From Streptomyces sp. CBMA152 (GTDB lineage Bacteria > Actinomycetota > Actinomycetes > Streptomycetales > Streptomycetaceae): a stretch of 64,000 nt of DNA. How positions within the stretch are numbered: position 1 is the first letter of the stretch; each line of letters starts with the position of its first letter. Shown piece by piece: positions 1 through 7,978 of the stretch. Made by a program: the position numbers and the translations under genes. Under the pieces are notes generated by a model. It did no database searches and was not told the DNA's origin. It saw only the letters and a program-made list of their open reading frames with translations. The stretch is taken from assembly GCF_014596475.1 (NCBI RefSeq), contig NZ_MECJ01000028.1:248001-312000 (forward strand), written 5' to 3'.

Positions 1-288
1 GGCAACGGGTGAGTTCAGGCCGGGGCGGTCAGTTGCGGGTGGGGTGGGTGGGGCGCGCGGGTGGCGCGGTGGGGAGGTCGCACGGCCCGCATGACACAAA
101 GCACCTGGTCGGCGCACCACACAGGGCGCCGCCACCACAGGGGCATCCAGTACGCCCGTACGGCCCACGGGGACCCTCCGTACGCCACTTTTCGGCCACC
201 GCACCGAGCACGATGAGTGCGCTCAGCCGCAGCACCACAGCTACGTCGACATGAACACCCCCACCTCCGGACCCCACCAGGAGCATTC
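1..288. other. Upstream region without a supported gene
   Basis: No convincing coding sequence is visible on either strand. The reading frames that cross it are GC-rich shadows without plausible ribosome binding sites. It presumably contains the promoter of the carboxypeptidase gene that starts at 289. An AGGAG ribosome binding site lies just before that start. No clear -10/-35 pair or palindrome could be assigned. Confidence 0.5.
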
Positions 289-1635
289 ATGCGACTCCCC
301 AGAGAAGGCCGACGCCGCACGCACGCAAGGACCACGCGGACGGCGGGTCTGGCAGCCCTGCTGGCCCTGGCGCTGGCGGCCCCGGTGACGGCGAGAGCCA
401 CCGTGTCTCCCCCTGGGGGTGACGAGACGACGACCCAGTACGAGATCCCCGGCCCGTCCACCCCCGCCGCGCGCACGGTGATCGCCGCGACCGGGGTGTC
501 GATCGACGAGGTGCGCGAGCACGCGGTGGTGGTGAGCGCGGACGCGACCGAGGCGAAGAGGCTGCGCACGCTGGGCTACAAGCTCAAGGCGTTGCCCGGC
601 CCGCCGTCCCGTACGAACGGCCTGAAGGCCAAACCGTTCGACTTCCCTCCCGCGGACTCCGGCTACCACACCTACGCGGAGATGACGGCGGAGATCGACC
701 AGCGGATCGCCCAGTACCCCTCGATCATGAGCAAGCGCGTGATCGGGAAGTCGTACGAGGGGCGGGACATCGTCGCGATCAAGATCAGCGACAACGTGAC
801 GACGGACAAGGACGTGCCGGAGGTGCTGCTCACCTTCCACCAGCACGCGCGTGAGCATCTGACGGTGGAGATGGCGCTGTATCTGCTGCGGGAATTCGGC
901 GCGGGGTACGGAAAGGACGCGCGGATCACCGCCATGGTGAACAGCCGCGAGATCTGGATCGTGCCGGATCTGAACCCGGACGGCGGCGAGTACGACATCG
1001 CGACGGGCCGGTACCGCAGCTGGCGCAAGAACCGCCAGCCCAGTGGGAGTTCGCTCTCGGTCGGCACGGACCTGAACCGCAACTGGAACTACAAGTGGGG
1101 CTGCTGCGGCGGCTCTTCGGGCAGCAAGGGTACGGAGACGTATCGGGGTTCGGCGCCGGAGTCGTCCCCCGAGGTGAAGGTGGTCGCCGACTTCGCCCGC
1201 AGCCGGGTGATCAACGGCAAGCAGCAGATCAAGGCGGGCATCGACTTCCACACGTACGGCGAGCTGGTGATGTGGCCGTTCGGCTGGACGTACAACGCCA
1301 CGGCACCGGGCCTCACCCAGGACGACCACGCCGCGTACGCGGCGGTAGGCGCCAAGATGGCCGCGAGCAACGGCTACACGCCGGAGCAGTCCAGCGACCT
1401 GTACCTCACGGACGGCACGATCGACGACTACCTCTGGGGCACCCAGAAGATCTTCGACTTCACGTTCGAGATGTACCCGGGTGATTCGGGAGCGGGGGGT
1501 GGCTTCTATCCCCCGGACAAGGTGATCGACCGGGAGACGTCCCGGAACCGGGATGCGGTGTTGCAGCTGCTGGAGAATTCCGACTGCATGTACCGGTCCA
1601 TCGGGAAGGCGTCGCGGTACTGCGCGGGGAGCTGA
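289..1635 (+). CDS. Secreted M14 family zinc carboxypeptidase
   Basis: A 448-residue extracellular metallocarboxypeptidase that should remove C-terminal amino acids from peptides. The N-terminus is a signal peptide: an Arg-rich start, a hydrophobic run (residues about 20-33, LAALLALALAAPV) and an AxA-like cleavage site. The M14 zinc motif is present as HAREH (H186 and E189). The third zinc ligand is probably H321 in IDFHTYGE, and the catalytic glutamate is E394 in FTFEMYPG. The ATG at 289 is chosen over one 72 bases upstream because AGGAG precedes it and the signal peptide starts there. It stands alone and is followed by a short GC-rich hairpin. The family assignment is firm; the substrate is unknown. 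Confidence 0.93.
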   Translation: MRLPREGRRRTHARTTRTAGLAALLALALAAPVTARATVSPPGGDETTTQYEIPGPSTPAARTVIAATGVSIDEVREHAVVVSADATEAKRLRTLGYKLKALPGPPSRTNGLKAKPFDFPPADSGYHTYAEMTAEIDQRIAQYPSIMSKRVIGKSYEGRDIVAIKISDNVTTDKDVPEVLLTFHQHAREHLTVEMALYLLREFGAGYGKDARITAMVNSREIWIVPDLNPDGGEYDIATGRYRSWRKNRQPSGSSLSVGTDLNRNWNYKWGCCGGSSGSKGTETYRGSAPESSPEVKVVADFARSRVINGKQQIKAGIDFHTYGELVMWPFGWTYNATAPGLTQDDHAAYAAVGAKMAASNGYTPEQSSDLYLTDGTIDDYLWGTQKIFDFTFEMYPGDSGAGGGFYPPDKVIDRETSRNRDAVLQLLENSDCMYRSIGKASRYCAGS

Positions 1636-1656
1636 CGGCTGGGCGGCTTAGGGTCT

Positions 1657-1670
1657 CGGGGCACGCCCCG
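1657..1670 (+). terminator. Weak hairpin after carboxypeptidase
   Basis: CGGGG and CCCCG flank a 4-base loop about 20 bases after the stop codon. The run of C and T that follows could make it a weak terminator. There is no proper U-tract. Confidence 0.3.
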
Positions 1671-1736
1671 GGCCCCCTTTGCCGCGCCGCGCGCCACCTC
1701 AAGTAATGGCTGAACAGGCCCTCTTGACGAGTTCTA

Positions 1737-1769
1737 GCAAGCACGCAACGCTCGTGCAACCGAGCGCAA
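1737..1769 (+). promoter_or_regulatory. GCAA direct-repeat array upstream of DUF6879 module
   Basis: GCAA occurs at 1737, 1745, 1756 and 1766, so the last three are spaced 11 and 10 bases apart, about one helical turn. A TTGACG -35-like element lies just upstream (1723-1728). An equivalent array occurs at 3422-3445 before the last gene of the same module. Direct repeats at helical spacing fit an operator for the XRE protein encoded at 2566, but this is inference. Confidence 0.45.
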
Positions 1770-1792
1770 TCGCACCGACACCGGGAGCGGCC

Positions 1793-2035
1793 ATGAAGCT
1801 TCGGTTTCTTGGGATCATCCCCAACACACCTGACACGGACTCGCCGACCATATGGCTGGACGAGGACACAGGGGACCTGCTGATCCAGTCGTACAAGGCG
1901 ACCAAGGAGGAGGTGAAGGGGTGTCAGGAGGTCGGCTCAATCCCCGGACACTCCACAGACGTCCCAGATCACGAGACGATCATCAGGCTTCCTAAGGTCA
2001 TGCTCCAGTACATCCCGCACCCCGGCAGTGAGTAG
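1793..2035 (+). CDS. Small hypothetical protein, first gene of XRE/DUF6879 module
   Basis: An 80-residue acidic soluble protein with no signal peptide or membrane segment. I do not recognise a named domain. It is 5 bases upstream of the DUF6879 gene and clearly in the same operon. The start at 1793 is preceded by GGGAG; longer in-frame starts upstream lie inside the repeat-rich promoter. The protein at 57251-57466 occupies the same place in the second copy of the module. It shares a faint pattern (a beta-rich stretch ending in an I-R/E-[LI]-P motif), so the two are probably distant homologues. Confidence 0.75.
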   Translation: MKLRFLGIIPNTPDTDSPTIWLDEDTGDLLIQSYKATKEEVKGCQEVGSIPGHSTDVPDHETIIRLPKVMLQYIPHPGSE

Positions 2036-2040
2036 CGCAT

Positions 2041-2553
2041 ATGACGACACCGGTACAAGAGGCCCTGGCGCAGGCGCAGCATTCGGCCGTGCATTTGGAG
2101 ATGCGCGATGCCTACGAGCCCAACGACCCCGAGTTCATCGCGTGGCAGCGCGGCAAACGTCTCGACCCTGCCGACCGGTCGTCGTGGTGGCGTCCATTCA
2201 TGGACGTGGTGGCCGAGACAACGGCGCGCGGAGTCGTGATGAGGCGTGCCCGGATCGTCTCCGAGCCGGTGACGGACTACATCAAGTACGAGTACGACGT
2301 GACGTTCCCGAACGTCGCGGCGGGCGAGCTGGTCCGCTGGCTACCCCGGCGTAAGGCCGCCGACATCGCGCTCCCCGGCACCGACCTGTGGATGTTCGAC
2401 GGCACGTCCGTACTGTTCACGTACTTCTCCGGGATCGGTGAGGTGGTCGACCGGGAATGGCGCTCCGATCCGGCCACGGTGGCACTGGTGAGTTCGGCGT
2501 TCGAAACGGTCTGGGAACGAGCGACGCCACACGAGGAGTACAAGCCGGTCTGA
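2041..2553 (+). CDS. DUF6879 family protein
   Basis: A 170-residue cytoplasmic protein matching the actinobacterial DUF6879 pattern: an aromatic-rich segment with SDYxxYEYxxT-like character (VTDYIKYEYDVTF, about residues 78-90), then DLWMFDGTSVLF (about 119-130). It begins 5 bases after the preceding gene and ends 12 bases before the XRE regulator. Families of this kind are encoded beside XRE-DUF5753 regulators in Streptomyces and are assumed to act with them, perhaps as anti-regulator or toxin-like partners. The biochemical role is unknown. Confidence 0.85.
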   Translation: MTTPVQEALAQAQHSAVHLEMRDAYEPNDPEFIAWQRGKRLDPADRSSWWRPFMDVVAETTARGVVMRRARIVSEPVTDYIKYEYDVTFPNVAAGELVRWLPRRKAADIALPGTDLWMFDGTSVLFTYFSGIGEVVDREWRSDPATVALVSSAFETVWERATPHEEYKPV

Positions 2554-2565
2554 CCGGTCCGCGCC

Positions 2566-3414
2566 ATGCCCCAATCAGGATCGTCAAGCGTTCAAGCCGC
2601 CCGGCAAGTCCTCGCTGATCGTCTCCGGGAGATGTGCCGGGACGCCGGGCTGGACGGCAAGCGACTCGCCGAAGCATGCGGGTGGCATCCGTCCAAGGTG
2701 TCCCGGATCTCGACCGCGAGGACTTCGCCGTCCGCCGACGACATCCGCGCTTGGTGTCGGGCATGCGGCAGGGAGGATCGAACGGACGACCTGATCGCTT
2801 CGCTCCAAGCCGTCGAGGGCATGTGGGTGGAGTGGCGGCGGATGGAACGTACGGGGCTGCGGCGCGCCCAGGAGGCGCGTTTGCCGCTGTATGAGAGAAC
2901 GCGCTGGTTCCGCTCGTACTCGTCATGGCTCGTACCCGGACTTCTCCAGACGTACGGGTACACCGAGGACGTATTGCGTGCCGTACAGCGAAGACGCGTC
3001 GAGGTGGACGACGTGGCCGACGCGGTGGCCGTACGGATGGAACGCCAGCGCATGCTGTACGAGGGGCAGCGCCGCTTCGCGTTCCTCGTCGAGGAGTCGG
3101 TGCTGAGCAACGGGCTCGGCAGCGCCGACACCCAGCGCGAGCAGCTTGAGCACCTGCTCACGGTCGGGGCGCTGGCCAACGTCAGCCTGAGCGTGGTGCC
3201 CACGCGCCTCGGCCGGTCCCGGATGCCGGTGGAGGGCTTCTGGATCTACGACAAAGCACAGGTCAACGTCGAGCTGGTCTCCGGCTACCTCACGCTCACC
3301 CAGCCCACCGAGGTGGCCGCGTACGCCGACACGTTCGCCGGGCTGTCCGACATCGCGGTCTACGGCGCGAAGGCCCGCGCACTGATCACCGCAGCGATGG
3401 ACGCGCTGCGGTGA
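2566..3414 (+). CDS. XRE family regulator with DUF5753 domain
   Basis: A 282-residue DNA-binding protein. The N-terminal helix-turn-helix (about residues 11-65) contains HPSKVSRI in the recognition-helix position. The rest is the DUF5753 domain typical of Streptomyces XRE regulators, with the signature SSWLVPGLLQTYGYTEDVL near residue 119. This is the WhiJ-like architecture. It is the third gene of an operon and precedes a CxxC small protein. A probable operator array sits upstream of both the operon and the last gene. The target genes are not evident from the sequence. Confidence 0.93.
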   Translation: MPQSGSSSVQAARQVLADRLREMCRDAGLDGKRLAEACGWHPSKVSRISTARTSPSADDIRAWCRACGREDRTDDLIASLQAVEGMWVEWRRMERTGLRRAQEARLPLYERTRWFRSYSSWLVPGLLQTYGYTEDVLRAVQRRRVEVDDVADAVAVRMERQRMLYEGQRRFAFLVEESVLSNGLGSADTQREQLEHLLTVGALANVSLSVVPTRLGRSRMPVEGFWIYDKAQVNVELVSGYLTLTQPTEVAAYADTFAGLSDIAVYGAKARALITAAMDALR

Positions 3415-3421
3415 TCGCCTC

Positions 3422-3470
3422 GCAATCGCGTGCAATCTGCTGCGAGTTGAGACTCGGCCGTCCCTAGCGT
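3422..3470 (+). promoter_or_regulatory. GCAA repeats and promoter before CxxC protein gene
   Basis: GCAA at 3422 and 3432 and GCGA at 3442 are spaced exactly 10 bases. They are followed by a possible -10 (TAGCGT at 3465-3470) about 40 bases before the next start. The arrangement resembles the array at 1737-1769. It suggests that the last gene has its own XRE-controlled promoter. Confidence 0.45.
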
Positions 3471-3510
3471 GGTGGTCATCGGACGACACAACGGAAACGG
3501 CGACACGGCG

Positions 3511-3732
3511 ATGACCACCTCACCCACGCACCCCCGACCGGCGGTTGAACTGACCGGGTTCGTCGACAACTACCTGTACGGGTGCCTGCCCGCAGCCGGG
3601 TGCGGCGTGTGTACCGTCCTCGTGAAGGAGCTGGAGGCGGCACGCCAGGCCAAGGACCACGGCACGGCGTACGACAGCGCGGCCGAGATCAGGAACCACC
3701 CGCACCCTGCGCCCCGCATCCGAACGCGCTAG
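3511..3732 (+). CDS. Small CxxC protein of the XRE/DUF6879 module
   Basis: A 73-residue protein with a GCGVC motif (residues about 30-34) and a C-terminal AEIRNHPHP signature. The protein at 58923-59105 shares GC-x-VC, an AR-rich middle and the same EIRNHPH ending, so the two are paralogues. The two closely spaced cysteines could bind a metal or form a disulfide; no named domain is recognised. The ribosome binding site is weak. The start is placed at the ATG after the repeat promoter. Confidence 0.75.
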   Translation: MTTSPTHPRPAVELTGFVDNYLYGCLPAAGCGVCTVLVKELEAARQAKDHGTAYDSAAEIRNHPHPAPRIRTR

Positions 3733-3791
3733 AGACTGTCTCGCCGGGACGGGAAGGGGAATCACTCAGCCCGCGAGCCAAGCGGGGTGCA

Positions 3792-3914
3792 GGGGCCGCA
3801 GGCCCCGCCAGGGGTGCTAGGGGCGGAGCCCCCGCCTCGGGGGGATGGGGGCGTTGCCCCCGGGAGCCCCACCTCAACCCGCCCCCACCCCCGGAGGCCA
3901 CGCGGCGGAGCCGC
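3792..3914. repeat. Chain of four short GC hairpins with 3-base loops
   Basis: Four perfect inverted repeats with trinucleotide loops follow one another: GGGGCC-GCA-GGCCCC (3792-3806), GGGGC-GGA-GCCCC (3820-3832), GGGGGC-GTT-GCCCCC (3847-3861) and GCGGC-GGA-GCCGC (3902-3914). The last sits in a longer stretch also present at 62449-62475. They separate the converging CxxC and permease genes and could stop transcription from either side. Confidence 0.7.
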
Positions 3915-3946
3915 AAATGTCACAGTGGGAAGGGGCGGGGTGGGGG

Positions 3947-5425
3947 CTAGATCAGCAGGCTCAGTACCCCCGTCACCCCGAACCCCGTCACCGACAGCAC
4001 CGTCTCCAGCACCGTCCACGACTTCAGCGTGTCCCGCTCAGTGATCCCGAAGTACTTCGCCACCATCCAGAAGCCGCCGTCGTTGACGTGGGACGCGAAG
4101 ATCGAGCCTGCTGAGATGGCCATGATGATCAGGGCGAGGTGGGCCTGGGAGTAGGACGCGCCATCTACCAGGGGGACCACTATGCCCGCCGTCGTCACGA
4201 TCGCCACCGTCGCCGAACCCTGGGCCACCCGCAGGACCACCGCGATCAGCCACGCCAGGACGACGATCGGGAGGCCGACGTCGTTGAACGTCTTCGCCAG
4301 CGCGTCCGCGATCCCGCTCGCCTTCAGGACCGCCCCGAAGACCCCTCCCGCGCCCACCACCAGCAAGATGTTGCCCACCGGCTTGAGCGATGACGTGGAC
4401 ACCGTTTCCAGGGACTTGCGGGACCAGCCCCGCCTCAGACCCAGCAAGTAGTACGCCAGCAGCAGCGCGATCGTCAGCGCCACGAACGGGTTGCCGAAGA
4501 ACTCGACCACCGAGCGGAAGGTGGATGGGGAGAGGGCTATCGAGCCGAACGTTGCCGCCAGGATCAGGATCAGGGGCGTGCCGATGATCGTCAGGACCGT
4601 GGTCAGCGCCACCGGCTGCTCCTGGGGGGTCACCCCCGCCGCCCGCTGCTCCGCCGCCACCGCCGCCTTCGCCTCATCGGCCGCCTCCACCATGTCCTGG
4701 GGGACGTCCACGAAGATGCGCTTGCCGATCCACGCGGCGTACGCCCACGCGGCGAGTACCGACGGGATGCCGACCAGCGCGCCCATCAGGATGACCCAGC
4801 CCAGCGAGACGTGGAAGAGTCCGGCCGCCGCCACGGGACCCGGGTGCGGGGGCAGGAACGCGTGCGTCATCGACAGGCCTGCCAGGAGTGGCATGGCGTA
4901 CAGCAGAATCGACTTGCCGGAGCGCTTCGCTGCCGCGTACACGATCGGTGCCAGGACGAAGATGCCCACGTCGAAGAAGACCGGGATGCCGAAGATCAGG
5001 CCGGTCAGGCCCATCGCCAGGGGGGCACGGCGTTCACCGAACAAGCTCAGCAGGCGCGCGCTCAACACCTCCGCCCCGCCGCTCACTTCGAGAATCGCGC
5101 CCAGCATCGTCCCGAGCCCGATGATGATCGCCACGTGCCCGAGGATGCCGCCCATGCCCGCCTCGATCGTCGAGACCGCGGCGGACTTCTGCACCGTGCC
5201 GAACAACTCCGTCACCGACAGGCCCGCGCCCAGGCCTACGGCTATCGACACCGCCAGGAGCGCCACGAACGGCTGGAGTCTGATCCTGATGATCAGGAAC
5301 AGCAGCAGGGCTATGCCCAGCGTCGCCACCGTCAGCAGGCCCGTCGTGCCGCCGATGAGCGGAAGGATTCCGCCCGTGTGCGGTGGGGGTGCGGCAGGAG
5401 GCGCGGTGGTGAGCGGGAACGACAT
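3947..5425 (-). CDS. GntP family permease (gluconate or D-serine type)
   Basis: A 492-residue inner-membrane proton symporter with about 12-14 hydrophobic segments. The GntP family signature region (AFLPPHPGPVAAA, about residues 190-202) is evident and the length matches the family (430-500). Family members carry gluconate, but DsdX of the same family carries D-serine. The adjoining genes for RidA, a D-amino-acid deaminase and a D-aminoacylase make a D-amino acid or related hydroxy/amino acid the likelier substrate here; that is inference. GGAG precedes the ATG. It lies downstream of the kinase-IclR-RidA genes in the same direction, 134 bases after the ridA stop. Confidence 0.9.
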   Translation of the reverse strand: MSFPLTTAPPAAPPPHTGGILPLIGGTTGLLTVATLGIALLLFLIIRIRLQPFVALLAVSIAVGLGAGLSVTELFGTVQKSAAVSTIEAGMGGILGHVAIIIGLGTMLGAILEVSGGAEVLSARLLSLFGERRAPLAMGLTGLIFGIPVFFDVGIFVLAPIVYAAAKRSGKSILLYAMPLLAGLSMTHAFLPPHPGPVAAAGLFHVSLGWVILMGALVGIPSVLAAWAYAAWIGKRIFVDVPQDMVEAADEAKAAVAAEQRAAGVTPQEQPVALTTVLTIIGTPLILILAATFGSIALSPSTFRSVVEFFGNPFVALTIALLLAYYLLGLRRGWSRKSLETVSTSSLKPVGNILLVVGAGGVFGAVLKASGIADALAKTFNDVGLPIVVLAWLIAVVLRVAQGSATVAIVTTAGIVVPLVDGASYSQAHLALIIMAISAGSIFASHVNDGGFWMVAKYFGITERDTLKSWTVLETVLSVTGFGVTGVLSLLI

Positions 5426-5559
5426 TCTGCAACTCCGGTGACTCGCAGGGGTGTTCCAGGGCGTGGGGGACCGCGGGGCGGCGACCCGGCGGTCCGGGAC
5501 GCCGCTCCGTGCGGCCTGTCGAGATGTCGAACTAAGGGCATGGGGCGGTCAGTTGAGGG

Positions 5560-5973
5560 TCAGTTGTCCAGTACCGCGAGCGCGTCGATCTCGATCAGCA
5601 CGCCCTTCGGCAGACCCACGTACACCGTCGTACGCGCCGACGCCGGGGCCTTCAGGGCCTGGTCCTCGAAGTACGCGTTGTAGATCTCGTTCATCTCCGC
5701 GAAGTGGGACACATCGGTGAGGTAGACGCGCATCATCATCACGTCGTCCCAGCTCGCGCCGCCCTCCTCCAGGATCGCCTTGACGTTGGCGAAGGTCTGG
5801 AGGGTCTGCTCGCGCAGGGTGGGCCCGGCGACCGTCGCGGGCTCGCCCTCGACCGCCGGCCGGAAGCCGACCTGTCCGGCGACCTGGAGGATGTTCCCCT
5901 TGCGCACGCCGTGGGAGAACTTCGCGGGCGGGGTGGTGTGGGTTGCGGGAGTGAGAGCGACCTTCTCGGTCAT
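5560..5973 (-). CDS. RidA family enamine/imine deaminase
   Basis: A 137-residue member of the YjgF/YER057c/UK114 family, which hydrolyses the reactive enamine/imine intermediates released by PLP-dependent dehydratases. The family features seen are the N-terminal GN-x-LQVAGQVGF segment, the central QTLQTFANVKAILEEGGA and a C-terminal VYVGLPKGVLIEIDALAV containing the usual conserved PxxVxIE/D pattern. The conserved catalytic arginine is probably in the R-VYLTDV segment. The ATG overlaps the stop codon of the IclR gene as ATGA, so the two are translationally coupled. Its pairing with a deaminase gene at 8019 fits detoxification of that enzyme's product. Confidence 0.9.
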   Translation of the reverse strand: MTEKVALTPATHTTPPAKFSHGVRKGNILQVAGQVGFRPAVEGEPATVAGPTLREQTLQTFANVKAILEEGGASWDDVMMMRVYLTDVSHFAEMNEIYNAYFEDQALKAPASARTTVYVGLPKGVLIEIDALAVLDN

Positions 5974-6734
5974 CGACGTGCTTCCTTCTTCTCGGGCTTG
6001 CCGGAGTACTCCCGGCTGATGGCTTCCGCAGTGCGGCGCACCTGCGGGAGGAGGCCGAGGAGTTCCTCGGCGGTGACGACGACGTTCGGGGCGGAGACGG
6101 ACATCGCGGCGACGACGCGGCCGTCCGTGCCCGTCACGGGCGCGGCGACGCAGTTGATGGACTCCTCGTGGCCGCCGAGGTCAGTGGCCCAGCCCTGTTC
6201 ACGTACGGTCGCGAGCTCCTTCAGGAACGCGGCGGCGTGCGGGGTCGAACGGGGCGTGTACATGGGGTAGTCGAGCTTGTCGGCGACCGTGCGGCGCTCA
6301 GGCTCGCGGAGGTCGGCGAGGAGCAGTTTGGCGACGGCGGCGACCGTGATCGCGACCGGCTTGCCGACCCGCGAGTACATCCGGACCGGGTACCTGCTCT
6401 CGACCTTGTCGATGTAGAGGACCTCGCCGTCCTCGTACACCGCGAGGTGCACGGTGTGTCCGACCTGTTCGTTGAGCGCGACGAGGTGGGGGTGCGCGAT
6501 CTCCCGTACGTCCAGGTTCTCGACGGCCTCCTGGGCGAGGGCGAACAGGCGCGCGCCGAGGCGGTAGCGCTGGTCCTCCTGGCGGTATACGAGTCCGTGC
6601 TCGTGCAGGGTGCGGAGCAGACGCAGTGCGGTGGACTTGTGTACGCCGAGGTGGTCGGCGACCTGGCCGAGGTCGGCGGGGCCCTGGGCGAGGCGCGGCA
6701 GAATGCTCAGTGCACGGTCGACGGTCTGGCTCAT
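5970..6734 (-). CDS. IclR family transcriptional regulator
   Basis: A 254-residue regulator. The N-terminal winged helix (residues about 1-65) has VADHLGVHKSTALRLLRTL. The C-terminal ligand-binding domain shows the usual GHTVHLAV and INCVAAPVTGTDG patterns. The start overlaps the stop of the kinase gene as ATGA, and its own stop overlaps ridA. It therefore sits in the middle of a three-gene coupled unit. The likely operator is the perfect palindrome at 7979-7997 in the divergent promoter. It probably controls both arms of the D-amino-acid cluster in response to a pathway metabolite. Confidence 0.92.
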   Translation of the reverse strand: MSQTVDRALSILPRLAQGPADLGQVADHLGVHKSTALRLLRTLHEHGLVYRQEDQRYRLGARLFALAQEAVENLDVREIAHPHLVALNEQVGHTVHLAVYEDGEVLYIDKVESRYPVRMYSRVGKPVAITVAAVAKLLLADLREPERRTVADKLDYPMYTPRSTPHAAAFLKELATVREQGWATDLGGHEESINCVAAPVTGTDGRVVAAMSVSAPNVVVTAEELLGLLPQVRRTAEAISREYSGKPEKKEARR

Positions 6735-7888
6735 GGCGTACGTACCTCCTGCTCGTCCCCCGTCCAGCCGGGGCCGAGTCGCAGTCTGCCCCAGGCTTCG
6801 TCGCTCAGAGCGGTGAGTTTTTCGGCGTGCGGGCGGGGTGGTGGGGGTGCGTGGTCGCCGGGGGCCGTGAGTACGGCTGCGGCCATGAGGTGGCCGTGGC
6901 GCGCCCGTTCCCTTGCGTTCAGCCCTCGCAGGGTGCCGTGGAGGAAGCCTGCTGCGAAGGCGTCGCCGGCGCCGGTGGGGGCGACGACGTGTACGCGGGG
7001 CGCCGGGACTTCGGTGACCTTTCCCCACCCCGCCCCTTCCCGAAAGCCTCCGGCGGATGTCGTTCGGCTGGCCGCCGGTGGGGGCTGGTCGCGCAGTTCC
7101 CCGCGCCCCTCAGCGGGCCCTTCGGGCCCCTCTAGGGGTGCGGGGAACTGCGCGCGCAACCCGGCACGGTCCGCAGGGCTCTCAAAAACCGTCACCCCCC
7201 GCTCGCCCCGCTTCACCACGACCACCCCCACCTCCGGCAACGCGGCCCGCACGGCCGAAGGCCCCCGCAACCCCCACGCCGACTCCGCCTCGTCCTCCCC
7301 CACGAACACCACATCCGCCCCCCGAGCCAACTCCAGCAACACCTCGGGACCAGCAGACCCCGAACCCCACAACCCCGCTCGGTAGTTCACGTCGAACGAC
7401 ACCAGCGGACGACCAGGTCGACGCACCAACAGCGAACGCATCAGCGACAAACAATCCGCAGACAACGCCGCCGTGATCCCCGACAGATGCAGCACCCGCC
7501 CCGCCCACACGTCACCCCACGGCACGTTCGCCGAAGACATCGCGGACGCGGCCGACCCCGCCCGGTAGTACGCCACCTCGTGCGACCCCGCCGAGCGGTC
7601 GTCGGCGGTGCGGAAGTACACGCCGGTCGGCCGCACCGCATCCCGCCGCACCCCCGACACATCCACCCTGTAAGCAGACACCGCCGAGACCACCGCGTCC
7701 CCGAAAGCGTCCGCCCCCACCCGGCTGACCCACTTCACCGCGTGCCCGGCCGCCGCAAGCGCGCACGCCACATTCGACTCGGCCCCGCCGACCCCCCGCT
7801 CGAAGGACGGCACCTCGGCGAGGCGCCCCGGCCGCGACGGCAGGAACGCGACCATGGACTCCCCGAGACAGACGACATCCACGTCCAC
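6731..7888 (-). CDS. PfkB family carbohydrate kinase with inserted repeat
   Basis: A sugar or keto-sugar kinase of the ribokinase/PfkB family, 385 residues. The N-terminal GESMVAFLPSRPG resembles 2-keto-3-deoxygluconate kinases. The C-terminal anion-hole motif is PTGAGDAFAAGF. Homologues usually have about 310-330 residues. The excess is an approximately 50-residue Pro/Gly/Arg-rich segment (about residues 238-288) encoded by a copy of the dispersed repeat (7023-7177) that reads through in frame. It falls between the strand ending GERGVTVF and the strand before GAGD. The GTG at 7888 is preceded by GGGAGG at 11 bases; no better start is seen. The stop overlaps the IclR start (ATGA). Activity of the enlarged protein is uncertain. 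Confidence 0.85.
   Translation of the reverse strand: MDVDVVCLGESMVAFLPSRPGRLAEVPSFERGVGGAESNVACALAAAGHAVKWVSRVGADAFGDAVVSAVSAYRVDVSGVRRDAVRPTGVYFRTADDRSAGSHEVAYYRAGSAASAMSSANVPWGDVWAGRVLHLSGITAALSADCLSLMRSLLVRRPGRPLVSFDVNYRAGLWGSGSAGPEVLLELARGADVVFVGEDEAESAWGLRGPSAVRAALPEVGVVVVKRGERGVTVFESPADRAGLRAQFPAPLEGPEGPAEGRGELRDQPPPAASRTTSAGGFREGAGWGKVTEVPAPRVHVVAPTGAGDAFAAGFLHGTLRGLNARERARHGHLMAAAVLTAPGDHAPPPPRPHAEKLTALSDEAWGRLRLGPGWTGDEQEVRTP
7023..7177. repeat. Dispersed repeat copy inside PfkB kinase gene
   Basis: Left arm GCGCAGTTCCCCGCGCCCCT (7091-7110) and right arm AGGGGTGCGGGGAACTGCGC (7134-7153) form a hairpin with one mismatch around GGGCCC motifs. The flanks (CCCCACCCCGCCCCTTCCCG at one end, CGGTCCGCAG at the other) match the long copy at 18245-18444. 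This is the only copy in the window that lies within a gene. Confidence 0.9.
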
Positions 7889-7978
7889 CCGCGTACACAC
7901 CTCCCAGCACCACCAGAGCGACCATTGACCCGACGTTGGCCCGGATGTTAGACAGCGGTCAGCGAGATACGCAATGAC

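Noticed and set aside
241..1329. Long minus-strand frame opposite the M14 peptidase gene
   Set aside because: It is an antisense shadow with Arg/His/Val-rich low-complexity translation and no ribosome binding site; the opposite strand encodes a clear peptidase.
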